From assembly GCF_964340395.1 (NCBI RefSeq), contig NC_135556.1:22521723-22585722 (forward strand): a stretch of 64,000 nt of DNA. The letters are read 5' to 3'. Positions within the stretch are counted from its first letter, which is position 1. The number at the start of each line of letters is the position of its first letter. This DNA comes from Glandiceps talaboti (lineage: Eukaryota > Hemichordata > Enteropneusta > Spengelidae). Position numbers and translations under genes: made by a program. The notes under the pieces are model-generated. The model was not told the origin of the DNA and searched no databases. It was given only the letters and a program-made list of their open reading frames with translations. This document shows positions 25,699-37,499 of the stretch, piece by piece.

Positions 25699-25832
25699 GA
25701 TATTATTCCCCGTATTTTTTCTTCATTCAGCTGTGGAAAATACAAGTGACCCAAGAGCTGACTCCTAGTGGTAAACCCTTAGTTCATGAGTATTTTACTG
25801 TTGAATAAAGAAAAATATTGGAGAATGATATT
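25699..25832. mobile_element. palindromic MITE-like element, copy B, with target duplication
   Basis: The 122-bp element at 25705-25826 has inverted termini of the form ATTCyCCrnnATTTTTyTTyATTCA. It is flanked by GATATT at 25699-25704 and 25827-25832. The direct match can be extended to GATATTATT if three terminal bases are counted as target, so the duplication is 6 to 9 bp. The interior is diverged from copy A except for the arms and a GACCCAAG word. Confidence 0.65.
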
Positions 25833-26460
25833 ATTATATCTCCTCCTCACACTTAAGTTATGAAATTTTTTAAAAATAATGGTGATTTGGAATGTTTTGA
25901 CTTTATTTCGGACAATGCAAAACCAGTGAAGTAACCACAGGTTTTTTTGTGATGTACAATGTATATAATCCATATTTTCTGTTTGAGGACAATAACTTGG
26001 CTTGACTATGGTATAATCAATGATAATGTAATGTGTTCTCTATTCTTTACATGAATAATATAAAACATGGACTAATTTTTATGTATTTTCTCTGCTGATA
26101 AAATTTATAAAGTCAATATTTCTGTCAGTATTTTAGGTAGAGCCAATCTTGTTGATAAAGGGCTGTCTTTGGATAATTAAAAAGTACTGCTGGTAGATGA
26201 CACTCAGAATAGAAATACATGTAGATATGTACATGTAGTATATTCATTGTCTTTGGTATTATTTTTCTCTCAATTTAGATGCAACATATGTTTTTTTTAA
26301 ACATAGGACAACCATTCATTCTATCTGTTTACAAATACAATATAACATGATGCATATTTGCATTGATTAGAAGTTGATACAGTGTACAGTTACTGTCTTG
26401 AAGGCTCCTTGGTGTCATAAGATTTAAAGAGATAGATTCTAGTGTCAAACTGAAATGACA

Positions 26461-26668
26461 TTCAAATGAATGAAGGAACGAGCAAATGAAAAACAAATGA
26501 ATGATTGAATGAATGAATAAATAGATGAATGAATGTATATATGAATGGAAAACAAATGAATAAAAGAATGAATGAAAGAATGAATGCATGCATGCATGAA
26601 TGAATGAATGAATAAATAGATGAATGAATGTATATATGAATGAATGAATGAATGAATTAATTAATGAC
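26461..26668. repeat. (GAAT)n microsatellite with interruptions
   Basis: An imperfect tetranucleotide array (GAAT/GAAC/AAAT variants). It includes a larger duplication in which AATGAATAAATAGATGAATG and GTATATATGAATG recur about 95 bp apart. It generates Ile/His/Ser/Phe-repetitive peptides on the minus strand that are not genuine proteins. Confidence 0.9.
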
Positions 26669-26669
26669 A

Positions 26670-29600
26670 CCAATATGTAGACTGGTTAATTTGCATGTAA
26701 CCTTCTAGTGAGATAATAAGTTGATAGATAAATAGAGGTAGGTTAGTACATGTTGTTGGATGCATAGATACATAGGTACTGGATAGTTCCTCTAGATATC
26801 CACCTGTTCAGATAGATAAATAATTAGATAGGCAGAGATGTACAACATATGTAGAGAAATGATAGCTAAGCCAGGGAATAATGACAGCATTCTTATTGTA
26901 GTTATTGAAAGTGAAAGTCACTTTTTGTGCATTTTTTGAAAGATGTGAAAGGTGATATTTTAATTTAACTTTGAATTTTTATAATTAGTTTATGAGATCA
27001 AAAACAAACAAATTAATACATGCTCACCAAACACTGAATGTTAATTACTTATTTGTATTGCCTTATTCGCTTACTCTACCTATCCTTTGGGGTTATTATC
27101 TTTCACTTGAGACTTACTGTGTGGTGTAGATTATGAGTAGGTAGTCAATGGTTGCCTAGCAACAACATGGCCATACTGAATCAATGAGTCAACTGTGACT
27201 TTACATTCACTGTACTTCAAGATATGAATTTTTTTCAAATTTTGTAGTAATTAGTACTGCAGCTGAAATGATACTTTCTCATCATTGATACGATATGAAT
27301 AATTTATCCTGTCCCATATCCCATTGTACAAAAATGACAATCAAAAATGTGAAGTAGTTCATCTCAACAAAACTGAACTCGCATGTTTTCAAAAATACCT
27401 TGACTAGCTTTTACCCAGTTAACAGAGCATCATCTAGAAGACAATATAGAACATATAATTGTTACATTTACACACATTTCTTTGGAATATTGTTTAGATG
27501 GGGAAACCAAAATTTCAACTCCCCATCTGCATGGATTCCAGGCTGACAAAGTTGTTGAACTGGTTGAAATTCAGCACTGGTACCAGTTGATCTTTTAAAA
27601 TAGAATGTTTATTGATATGCAAATGACATCCTGTTTACAATGTACTTACAAACAAGCCAAATGTGGCTGTACCTCATGATGAATGTGTGCGATTAAATGT
27701 AAAAGTGGAGACTGGATAACGGATCATACAGTGTTGTCTAACATACGACTCCATAAAATACATGTGTTTTAAATAGGTGACTACTGATGTTGCAACTCCA
27801 ATGAAAGATATGTTGTGAATCTCATTCCTGGGATGACACAATGGGGTCTTCTTCAGGTCATAGACATAGACATGGATTAATTATCTCCTGACTTGAGGCA
27901 TGTTTGGCTTCTGCTGTAGCCTGGGGTTCTTAGAGATCTGGTTAATGTCAGTCCTGAAATATTAAATAAGGAAAATTAAAACTATCTAATAAAGTCTACT
28001 AAACTTCAATCCACAAATAAACATCACTTAGGGTTTAAAATGGTATAAACACAGCTAACAAGATACTCTTCCATTCACAATATTATAAAGTCTACGTACA
28101 GATTTACATCAAATTTGTATAGCTGTTAGATGCAATTATTTGCAAAGTGTAACTCCATGATGTTGTCATTCAAAACAAATGTTGGCGACCTGCGACCACA
28201 AATCATTTGTATTTGATCACAAGAAGGATCAGCATTTCAGTAAATGAAACTCAAATTGCAGGCAGATATCTGATAGCATGATTACCTCGTCTGAGTGCCT
28301 GCATTGCGTAGACGTAGACGACGAGAGGATTCTATAAATAACACTTAATTCTAGATGCCTACAATATTATCTCACTGTGACTACTTCAGTACTGTTACAG
28401 CAAAGAACCCTAATTTTGTGGCTTGAGCAGTGTAATATCAGCTTCATCTCATGGTAACAACGTATTGTGAACATGGACCTTGCTGTCAGGAATTAATAAT
28501 TTATGAGCTAGGTTGTGTGATTATTCATGTTGATTGCCAATAGTATGTTTATGAATTTTGATTATAATGGAGTCAGTCAGACGTTGCTGAAATATCTTGT
28601 GGCTTAGACGGCATGTATATGTAAGTATCCATATATCTTCCTTCAAATGGATTTATTAACTGATGTATGCTTGTTTCTTATTTTTACAGTTGTTTCATTG
28701 AAATTTTGAATTTACTCAGCAAATTTAGGTGAACAATATTTTTCATAAATGATGGAAGGTTTTCATAAAATGTCTGTGGCTTATTGTCATTGGATCGTAG
28801 ACATCAAATAAATTATCACCAATTTATATCAGTGCCAATGTCACATGACCACACCTGTATGAAGATATGCTAATTAGGATGATGCCTTGTCTTACATTAC
28901 AAGGATAGCAGTGTCTTCATATAGTTGATATGTGATGATGTGAATTGAACTATATTATACATTGGACGTCAATGAAACTTAGTGTAGGTAGTAGGTTGAC
29001 ATTAGAGAAGAAAGAAAGGACCTCTCTTCTCTGATGTCTATGGTTTGTAATCAATCTGGTTAAAATCTGATGTGGGAATACCAGGCTAGATCAATTGCTA
29101 AGCACTTACTCCTGGAAAAACAAAATTGACAACAACCAGTTCAATAAATAACATTTTATTTCTCATATTCAAAAAGGCACAATAATCAGATACAAATACA
29201 TAGGAAAAATTAGACAATGAGGTGGGAAAACAGAAATTAGTTGTCTAGCAAGTCAAGTCTGTTCCCACTTGTATACTTGTATACTCCTTGTTCAATATAT
29301 GAAGTGTAGAGGTAAAGAGAACAGTTGATTCATATTCCTAGATTTGTTTTGTAGTAGACTTACAAGACAGTGTAGAGCTATGTTTGTATCATAATTTGTT
29401 GTGAGGGTGGGGTTGTGTTTGTACTTGTCTATACCTGGTCAATACCCTTACAATTTGTGGTAGTTTTCAACAGTCAATACATAGCTGTTATGTATGTTGA
29501 GAGTGTCAGATATGAAAGTGATATGAAATCTGAGACACGAATGTCGTACAGCTGTATATCTATTGTACAGCTGTTTATCAAAGGTTTGAAAAATGTATAG

Positions 29601-29885
29601 CAATCTTTATAGGAGGACCTTGGAAGACAGTTTTCTTTGTTATATAAATCAAATTAGAATGATTTTATTCATTTCAGTGGGGGATATTGAAATATGACAA
29701 ATGTTGTATTTAATTTCCTGTCTTGATTCATTCTATAGTGATTTTGTGATGTTTATGACCTTTAGAAAATATTTTTGATTGTAACTGGTTTGATAAAAAG
29801 TAGTAACTTGGGATAGATATCCATGTAGCTTTGTCAGAGTGTGTGTATGGCTTCTGTGCTCTCCAGTTTGTAGAGATGTATATAC
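26670..29885. other. non-coding AT-rich DNA
   Basis: No frame above chance size. A small CpG cluster with CGTAGACGTAGACGACGAG at about 28306-28324 is followed by TCTATAAATAAC at 28331-28342, which resembles a TATA box. No exon could be paired with it. A weak 14-bp inverted repeat (GACATTAGAGAAGA...) lies at 28998-29038. Confidence 0.45.
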
Positions 29886-29890
29886 TGAGA

Positions 29891-30102
29891 TGTTTGTAGT
29901 TGTGATAATATGCAATGTGGACTGAGCATGCTCAGATACAGAGGACTATGGGATTGTTTGTAGTTGTGATAATATGCAATGCAGACTGAGCATGCTCAGA
30001 GAGAAAGGACTATGGGATTGTTTGTAGTTGTGATAATATGCAATGTGGACTGAGCATGCTCAGATACAGAGGACTATGGGATTGTTTGTAGTTGTGATAA
30101 TA
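29891..30102. repeat. 64-bp tandem repeat, about 3.3 copies
   Basis: Unit starts lie at 29891, 29955, 30019 and 30083, exactly 64 bp apart. Copies 1 and 3 are identical by eye; copy 2 differs at a handful of sites. Each of the three full units contains the perfect 12-bp palindrome TGAGCATGCTCA. No frame is open across the array. Confidence 0.95.
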
Positions 30103-30676
30103 CCTCTGTGGTGAACAGAAGGATAGCTATCCTGTAGGAGCTATTTCTTTCGTGTAAAAGTGTCTGAAAAACCAAGAAAATATTATATATTTGGTGAGAA
30201 ACAATGTTACAATAATTTTAACAACAGTGATTGATTCATGTTATCAATGGAATGATATACCACATTTGCAATATTGAAGAAAATAGGTTTGCAAGTTTCC
30301 CCTTACAATATCAGGATTACAGTGCAAATCTTTTGATGATTTGGTAAATGTATGTTTATGATTTATCAAAAAAACCAGACTAGTTTCCTGCTAATATAGA
30401 ATGTTAGTATGCCGTCAATCATTGTTCCAGTTTGGGTCTGTGTATAATACCTTTACCTTTAGTAATGTACTGTATGCAAATTAACAAAACAACGACTTAC
30501 TTTATTTGAAAATGTGTTTAATGTTAGCCTGTCTACATCGCGATCTGTGCTGTCTCACACTTGTAATACTATCAGTGTCAACCTGTTAATTTAGCCATGC
30601 TTCAATGACAGTGATCAACACGTCTGTTTGTAGACATTTAAAATTTAAATGCCAATAGCCTACATGTAAATTATGT

Positions 30677-30845
30677 CATTTACATAATAACTTCATTTGA
30701 ATATAGTCAAATAGGCTGACGTAACGATATCACTCCCCATTGTGACCAATCAGTTTGAGTGTTCATTTACATAATGACTTCATTTGAATATAGTCAAATA
30801 GGCGGACGTAACGATATCACTCCCCATTGTGACCAATCAGTTTGA
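30677..30845. repeat. 87-bp tandem duplication containing TGACGTAA-like and CCAAT-box words
   Basis: Two copies start at 30677 and 30764 and differ by only a few bases over about 82 bp. Each holds a GACGTAACGATATCACTCCCC segment and a CCAATCAG word. In copy 1 the CRE-like half is TGACGTAA; in copy 2 it is GGACGTAA. The CCAATCAG matches the NF-Y consensus. It may be a duplicated regulatory module or simply a minisatellite start. Confidence 0.85.
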
Positions 30846-31801
30846 CCCTGTATTTCCAATCTAAAGTAAAGTTTGTAATGGCTTCACATTACTACATGTA
30901 GTATTAGAAGCAAAGCAAAATCATAGATTGCAATATAGACATGTTAGTAAAATGGTGGTAAGTGGATGGAATGTCTATATTTAATAGAATTATAGGTAAG
31001 CAGTTTAAGACTCACACAGCATATGTACAAATTAGATTACACATTAAAATGGATATAGGCCATTTAATTTTGAAGATGTTTTCACACATATTCTAAAATT
31101 CCACAGAGGTCATTCAATCTTGCATCCAAATTTGTAATTACCCATATCACATATATTAAAATTTTGAAGTCTGTGAGGAAGGATGCTTTGCACATGTGAA
31201 CAAGGTCAAACTGATTTTACATGTCTGATTCTCTTGCCTGGCAGCCGTCTTTAAAATTCACGAGTATATATATGTCCAGTTTCAATGAAATGTGCAGCTA
31301 GCTAGGCAGATTTGATTGTACTCAGACCCTGTATTACCATATCCTAGTAAATTAAAGACATTCCATATATTCACTTTAAGTAGTTTTGCCGTCATGATGT
31401 ATTTGTGTCTCAAGGCAATGAAAGACCTAATTCTTTGAGTCCTAGAATATATCTTGCTATATTCAAGCTGTTCATTTTGACAATAAATTAAATGTGGAGA
31501 TGTGGTAATTATTGAAAATGAATACATGATAATGGCATGTAATTTAAGTTATTAAATTTATGAATAGAACATTTATATTTATTTACTTCTTAGTTGCTTG
31601 CACATACACTTTAAAAATATACTTGCCTCATAAAAATGGCTATGATAATCATGTCTAGAAATATTTTAGTGTGATGAATTCTGGGAAATTTGTAATGAAG
31701 GAAGCAACCATGAGAATACACAATTCTTGTGAAAAAAACAAGACTTTTCATTGATTTCAAGACATATTTTCTTGTAACTGTAAGGGAAATGATTATCTTT
31801 C

Positions 31802-31821
31802 ATATATATATATATATATAT
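31802..31821. repeat. (AT)n microsatellite
   Basis: Ten consecutive AT units. Confidence 0.9.
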
Positions 31822-31829
31822 GTTATTCT

Positions 31830-34180
31830 TGTGAAATTATAGTATCAGGATGGTACAACACTTTAGAAATGATATGTAAATGATTTTGGCAAGAATTATT
31901 CAGTGTGGATTATCAGGGAGGTATACAAATTACAATGTAAGAATATATGTGATGATTTCTGTCTTTTCCCATATGTTCTAGTTATTTCAGTGATTTATTA
32001 TTATAAGCATACAGTGTATTCAAGTGGAGGCATAGATAGATGATGTAAATATGACAAGATACATTTTATACTGAAATATCGTAAGTTTTTCCTTCATACT
32101 CTTGGCACACCTACCATTGGCCCAGCTTTCTGTGTAACTACAATTACAAATGGATAAAACCTCTATCATTCTATCAATTTATATTTTATTCTAACATCCC
32201 AAACTCTGATCCAGTGATGTTTCTTGTACCTGTAACAGTCCTCATTTAATTTTTTTTTTTTTATAATACAAAAAACAGGCTACAATACAAAACATACATA
32301 TTGGGCTCAGTGTTTTGTTGTCTTGCTTTGGTGGCTACTCTATCACCTCAAACCCTGATGTTTCTTGTCATCAATTTTTTTGTTTACAAAACAGCCTAGG
32401 GTTGGAAACATATCTCCATTGTACATTAGGCCTAGTCGTGTCTTGTTAAAATAAAGTTATATATTAAAAAGTGGAATTGAAGAATCATATCATTGGAATG
32501 TAATTGCAGTGAATTATCTTGAAATTTAAGATTGTCATATCAGTTATAACCCCCTAAAGTGGTTGTGAGATATTTTGGATTGTATGAAATGTGATTAATG
32601 ATCTGATGGTCATGGACATTGAATTCTACTGGGAGGTCTATCAAGTACATCATATACAATACAATTTACAGTAATCACTGTTTTTGTTTGTTTTCAAATA
32701 TTTTCCATTGTTTGTTTAATGATTGTGGCAGTCTTAATCAGCCTTGTGAAGAAATGGTGTCAGTATATTGTAATATATTATGGTACATGTAGGATCACCC
32801 ATGACCTACTGGTAGCTAGATATACATGTACAGGATATATAAGATCATAGCTAGCATCACTGAGATATTTGTTACCAGGAATTCATTGCATGTTGCAGTA
32901 AAAGAAATGAAAACAGACCCCCTTAAAGAAAAACTTAAAACTAAAACTTAAAAAAAAATAAAGTGGAGAAATTTGAAATATTTATAATTTATTTTCATAT
33001 TTGTTTGCGAGATTAATTGATAGTTGTCTAGATTATTAATTTCTACAAAAATTTAGTTTTTTTATCTACTAAAAAAAGAATGTACTTGACCTATTTCAAA
33101 TCCATTTATTCTACTGGCATCCATGTTTAAATAATTGTTCCCATGCAATCCCTTTGATTACTAATTAATCTTGTTAAGTAATTATCAATCATTACAAAAA
33201 TATCATTTTCAGTTTCACTATAAAAATGATTTTAAATAAAGATACATGTACTAGTATTTGAAAATGCTTTGGCCAAAATAAGGTGTATTGTATACCATTC
33301 TCTACGTAACTATTTTTACCTATGTACAGTGTATAAATGAACACTTGGAGACTTTTTTTTATTTTTTATCAAAATGTTTGACATGACATAGATCACTAAC
33401 TGTGAATTCAGTGAGTGTGAAATGTGCCTTACATAATCACCTGTAATACTTGAAACATTTAACTAAAGGTCACAGCGCTTGGCTTTTTCAATTACTCAAT
33501 GTTAACAGATGATAAAATCTAATTCAGATCTAGTTTTAGTACAGTGTAAATTCTAGTAATAATCCCATTAATTATTTTATATGGCATGTAATTATCCCAG
33601 TGTTTGCATAATATCAGTATCAACATCATGTGCCAGTACATGTTGTTTCATTTTATTGACATGTTTCCTTTCATTATCAACATGATTTTGACAATGTGCT
33701 GAATAATCAGTTAGTAATATTGAAAGACCTCTATTGTGAAAACTGATTTCCTGTGTATATAGTATGGCATGCAATGTAAAAAACATGTCAGCTGTTACGT
33801 AATGATAATTTGAAATGAAATATTTACATGTAAAAGGAATAAATTCCTTTTATCATTGCCTTTTTCCATCACTGAATTACATTAATGTTGCAGTAATATT
33901 TAAGGTATTGTATAGATTTTAGAGTTGTTTATCAAATCCTAGAGTGTGAATGTTTCCATTACTAATAAATAGAAATCTCATGAGTCTGAGGGGCAAGATC
34001 AGAAGTTCAGAGTAGTATAAAAAACTAAACGCTTTCAGTTAGGGCTCAGTCACTCCCCCCCCCCCCCAACTCAATTGCCCAAAATTGGAAATCCAATTTC
34101 AAATCAGTATGTGTAGTATTGCTATGAATCCAATGTATGTAGTGAGGTTTAAATTGCTGTTTACCTGTAACTTAAGGAGA
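31830..34180. other. non-coding AT-rich DNA
   Basis: No recognised gene or element. Contains several A/T homopolymer runs (for example near 32250 and 33350) and a poly-C run of 13 at 34055-34067. Confidence 0.5.
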
Positions 34181-34188
34181 ATGGCACG

Positions 34189-34239
34189 CCAGGAAATAGA
34201 GACATTTTCATAGTTTATGAAAATATCTCTATTTCCTGG
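34189..34239. repeat. near-perfect 51-bp palindrome
   Basis: The left arm CCAGGAAATAGAGACATTTTCATA pairs with TATGAAAATATCTCTATTTCCTGG across a 3-base GTT centre, with one mismatch. The 3-base loop is too tight for a typical animal pre-miRNA. It is more likely a small palindrome or a fully shrunken MITE. Confidence 0.8.
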
Positions 34240-36690
34240 AGTGGTGTTCTGGAGTCATTTCATGATGTTACATCATCTACAATTATACAATTACTTGCAA
34301 TTTCAGAGAAGCATCAAGTTGATCTTGTGCATTTATAGGGTATTTTTACTATGGGCTATTGCATCATGGGAGTCAGCAGAAATAAAAAATGTATTCAAGT
34401 CGCACACGTGACTTCACGAGTCCTGAGTGCATATACCCCTCATTGTGAAAAATCACTTGTGTATTCAAATGTAGTATTACATTATGATTTACCACAACAG
34501 TATACATCTGCACTAAGATACGTCCATCATGAAATCTTTCCAACATTTCAAGTTATTTTTTTAACGTGGGGATGCTGTTGATGTTCTTTCATATTATAGC
34601 ATGGAAAATTAAAAATCCAATAGCCATTTATGCCTGCTTTCTGGCCAAGGCTTCATTTGCAGCTTGTAGTAACAGACCGTTAGCAAAATCGTGTAAAGAA
34701 GATAGGGAAAAGCAAGAGCAAAAAATCCCCATACAACTGAACTCTTGGCTATGGATAATTACATTGTTCCCACAAAAGAAATCTTTTGGTTATCCTTCAA
34801 GTCACAAGATGACTAATTCTGGTCAGACAACAAGGGTTAATTTATATAACCATGGATAAAATGTAATGGTTGGCAGTAATTGTAGTGCAGGGACTCCTAG
34901 TCCTAAGTTGTATTGTATTAAAATAGCTCTAGGGAGAGAACACTGATTTATATGTGACGCTGATAGTAGCCTCAAAGTTAGTTGTCATGACAATGCAGAT
35001 AACATTTTAAGTCATAGTGACGACCACACTCACCTTTTCATACCCATGAATTATGTGTTCTCTCTATAAATCATAATGAACATGTCAAACCTTTTCCATG
35101 TCCTTCTAATGACGTTGTAGTTTGTTACAATAGGATGAAAGCTATAGTGATCAGGTACAAGTAGAAAGGTGAAGGCGTTGTCTAAAAAATACTACAAAGT
35201 CCATACATTGTGTTTGCTATTTGATTTAACCAGTCTTTTGTAAGTCTAAGAAAGGTTGCGTGTTTGATCAATTGGAAAAAATCCAGCATGTTTTATCAGC
35301 CGTATGTCATATACACTGAAAATATCCTTTTATAGGATAACCCAGGAGTGTGAAATAATGTATTGAAAAGTACTTTTGTAGCATGCAGAATTAACCTGCA
35401 AGGCAAACTGGAGCTGGCTCAAAGTCTACCAATGCATGTTAACTCAGTGTATTGAAGACTTGGCAGTCCTCAGGGTGTTCTAGAACGTACAAAATAAAGG
35501 TCTTAAGTTGAGGAAGTGGTGCCCTAACTCATTATCTGAACCATTGCGTCCATAGTTTAACTTTTTCACAGACCTCAAAGAAAGACAATATATTGATGTC
35601 ATTGCATAGGTAAACACAGTACACTGCTCAGTTAGCCACAAGCTATAATAGATTGACTGAATAGGAGAAGGTGTATGTGACAAACAATAGGTTGTTGAGG
35701 TAGGGGATACCATTGTGTGTAGCTGTAATGCTATTGTTTGTGAGTATCTACTGTAGAAAGGTCACTACCACAAACAATTGCTGCAGGGTTGAAAGACAAT
35801 CACCAGACAACCTATTATTATCTTCCCAAGGGTACTTACAGTTCAGGTATGTGATCATTTAGGACTATTTAGGTTCTAATAGTCCAATGAATAGAAATCA
35901 CAACAAGAGTCCATAGCTTTTACTAGAGCCTGCGTTTTGTGATGTAAGTTTTTCGTATTTATTTGTATACTAGTATTCAGTTAATGATGAAATGTACACA
36001 CACTTGACTACAGTGGGTTACACTTCCATGCTTTAAGAAATCACTTTTCAACAAGTATTGCAAACAGGTCCTATAGAAAATGCTTTCTGACTAAATAAGC
36101 ACATATAAGGTCAACTTGCATGTCCGAGATTCGTGTCAGGTTTTGTTTGTCATTTCATGTGTTTGATTTGTTTCATGAACTATCTCGGTTGTGTTGTGGG
36201 TACATGTGTATTCTTCTCTTTGGAGCCAGAGTTTACAATTTTCAGTTTTCATGAGAATAGGTTTATTTTAACTTTACAAACAACTTAAACGTACTGAAAC
36301 AGTTTGGAATTGTTATTACCAGTAACTTAGCATATAATCTGATCGGTATAAAGTGTAACACTTTTCCATGACACAGCCAAGAAAGTTGAATTTATGAGTT
36401 TAAATTTATACATGTATTTGGATCCAAAACATATGCCCATACATAAAGGTTAAACCAAGTCATGCATTGGCTAATGAATAAATTAAATATATATAGATCA
36501 GTTTTGATTGTAAAAAACATTTGTAAAGATTTTAATTACTGTAAACATATTTCCATGTTGCTAATCTATTTGTGTTATAGGCATATTATTTATTTGTAAA
36601 GTAAGATTGAATATCATTGTTGTTTTCTGGAAGACAATATGTTGTCATGGTAACAGGACAAGATCAGCTTGATTCTGGCCTAAGGTTAAA
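34240..36690. other. non-coding DNA
   Basis: Chance-sized overlapping frames only (largest 97 codons at 34566-34859). No domain, RNA gene or clear repeat recognised. Confidence 0.5.
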
Positions 36691-36697
36691 GATGTGA

Positions 36698-37211
36698 TAC
36701 TACCAAACCAGAGTGACTATAGAGCTTCAATTAGACAGCACAATGTTTTTTACATCTTAGAAAAGGTTTTGTTACAAATTACAATGTAAAACAAAACAAA
36801 ATGAAAATACAGAGACTGAAAGCATGCAGGCATATAAAATGATACATTTTATCTCACTGTGAACAGGAATCAACATGAGAATAATTATAATTAAGATACC
36901 TTTTGGAACAAACATGATGCTGTACAGTTTCAGCCATATCTCATTCGGCCATATCACATCATCTCAGGAATCAACATCACTGTCGGATGAAACAAGGAAG
37001 ATTCAAACACAAACTCTTTTTTTGTGTGTTTACAGTGAGATCAAATATAACAATTCATTTGCATGCACTATCAGTGTCAGTGCATTTTCTTTGTAGAATT
37101 CATAAAAAAACCCACATAAAATCTCAGACCACATGTTAGTGGTCTGAGGTAAAATGTAAAAAAAATTGTGCCACCTAATTGAAACTCTATAGTCTTTCTG
37201 GTTTGGTAGTA
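36698..37211. mobile_element. 510-bp palindromic (fold-back) element with TA duplication, Tc1/mariner-like MITE
   Basis: The left terminus CTACCAAACCAGAGTGACTA (from 36700) and the right terminus ...TCTTTCTGGTTTGGTAG (to 37209) are inverted repeats that continue inward for about 57 bp with few mismatches. Weaker symmetry then runs nearly to the centre: CACTGTGAACAGG faces TTTACAGTGAGATC, and GCATGCAGGC faces GCATGCACT. It is flanked by TA on both sides, as for Tc1/mariner insertions. Two short frames on opposite strands, 36772-36957 minus and 36875-37096 plus, encode echoing peptides (VHSEIK / VYSEIK) purely because of the palindrome. A nested 10-bp hairpin at 37123-37148 is present only in the right arm. 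Confidence 0.75.
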
Positions 37212-37297
37212 AATTTAAAAAGACAAGTCATCTCATATTATACAAGACTTACCACCTCATGTTTTAAGATATTTGTAACCTTCTTTCGTGCACAAAT

Positions 37298-37498
37298 TAA
37301 ATATTCATAATTTATCATTTTATTGCATATATGTACAGTATCAACATTTTAAAGCCTTTCTGAATGCGTCTTTATTAAAAGTAATATATTTATGTTACTT
37401 AAATATTCATAATTTATAATTTTATTGCATATATGTACAGTATCAACATTTTAAAGCCTTTCTGAATTCGTCTTTATTAAAAGTAATATATTTATGTT
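37298..37498. repeat. 102-bp tandem duplication
   Basis: Two copies of about 98 bp start at 37298 and 37400. They are almost identical; single differences include TATCATT/TATAATT and GAATGCG/GAATTCG. AT-rich and non-coding. The near identity suggests a recent event, or a collapsed or duplicated assembly. Confidence 0.95.
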
Positions 37499-37499
37499 G

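Noticed and set aside
26329-26673. 114-codon minus-strand frame with FIHSF repeats
   Set aside because: Translation of the (GAAT)n microsatellite.
28300-28345. CpG cluster followed by TATAAATA as an internal promoter
   Set aside because: No downstream exon with a usable donor and frame could be found, so it was mentioned but not called.
29891-30102. CRISPR-like array
   Set aside because: Units are contiguous tandem copies without distinct spacers, in a eukaryotic genome.
34189-34239. Possible microRNA precursor
   Set aside because: The stem is near perfect but the loop is only 3 bases, and the flanks do not extend the stem, unlike animal pre-miRNAs.
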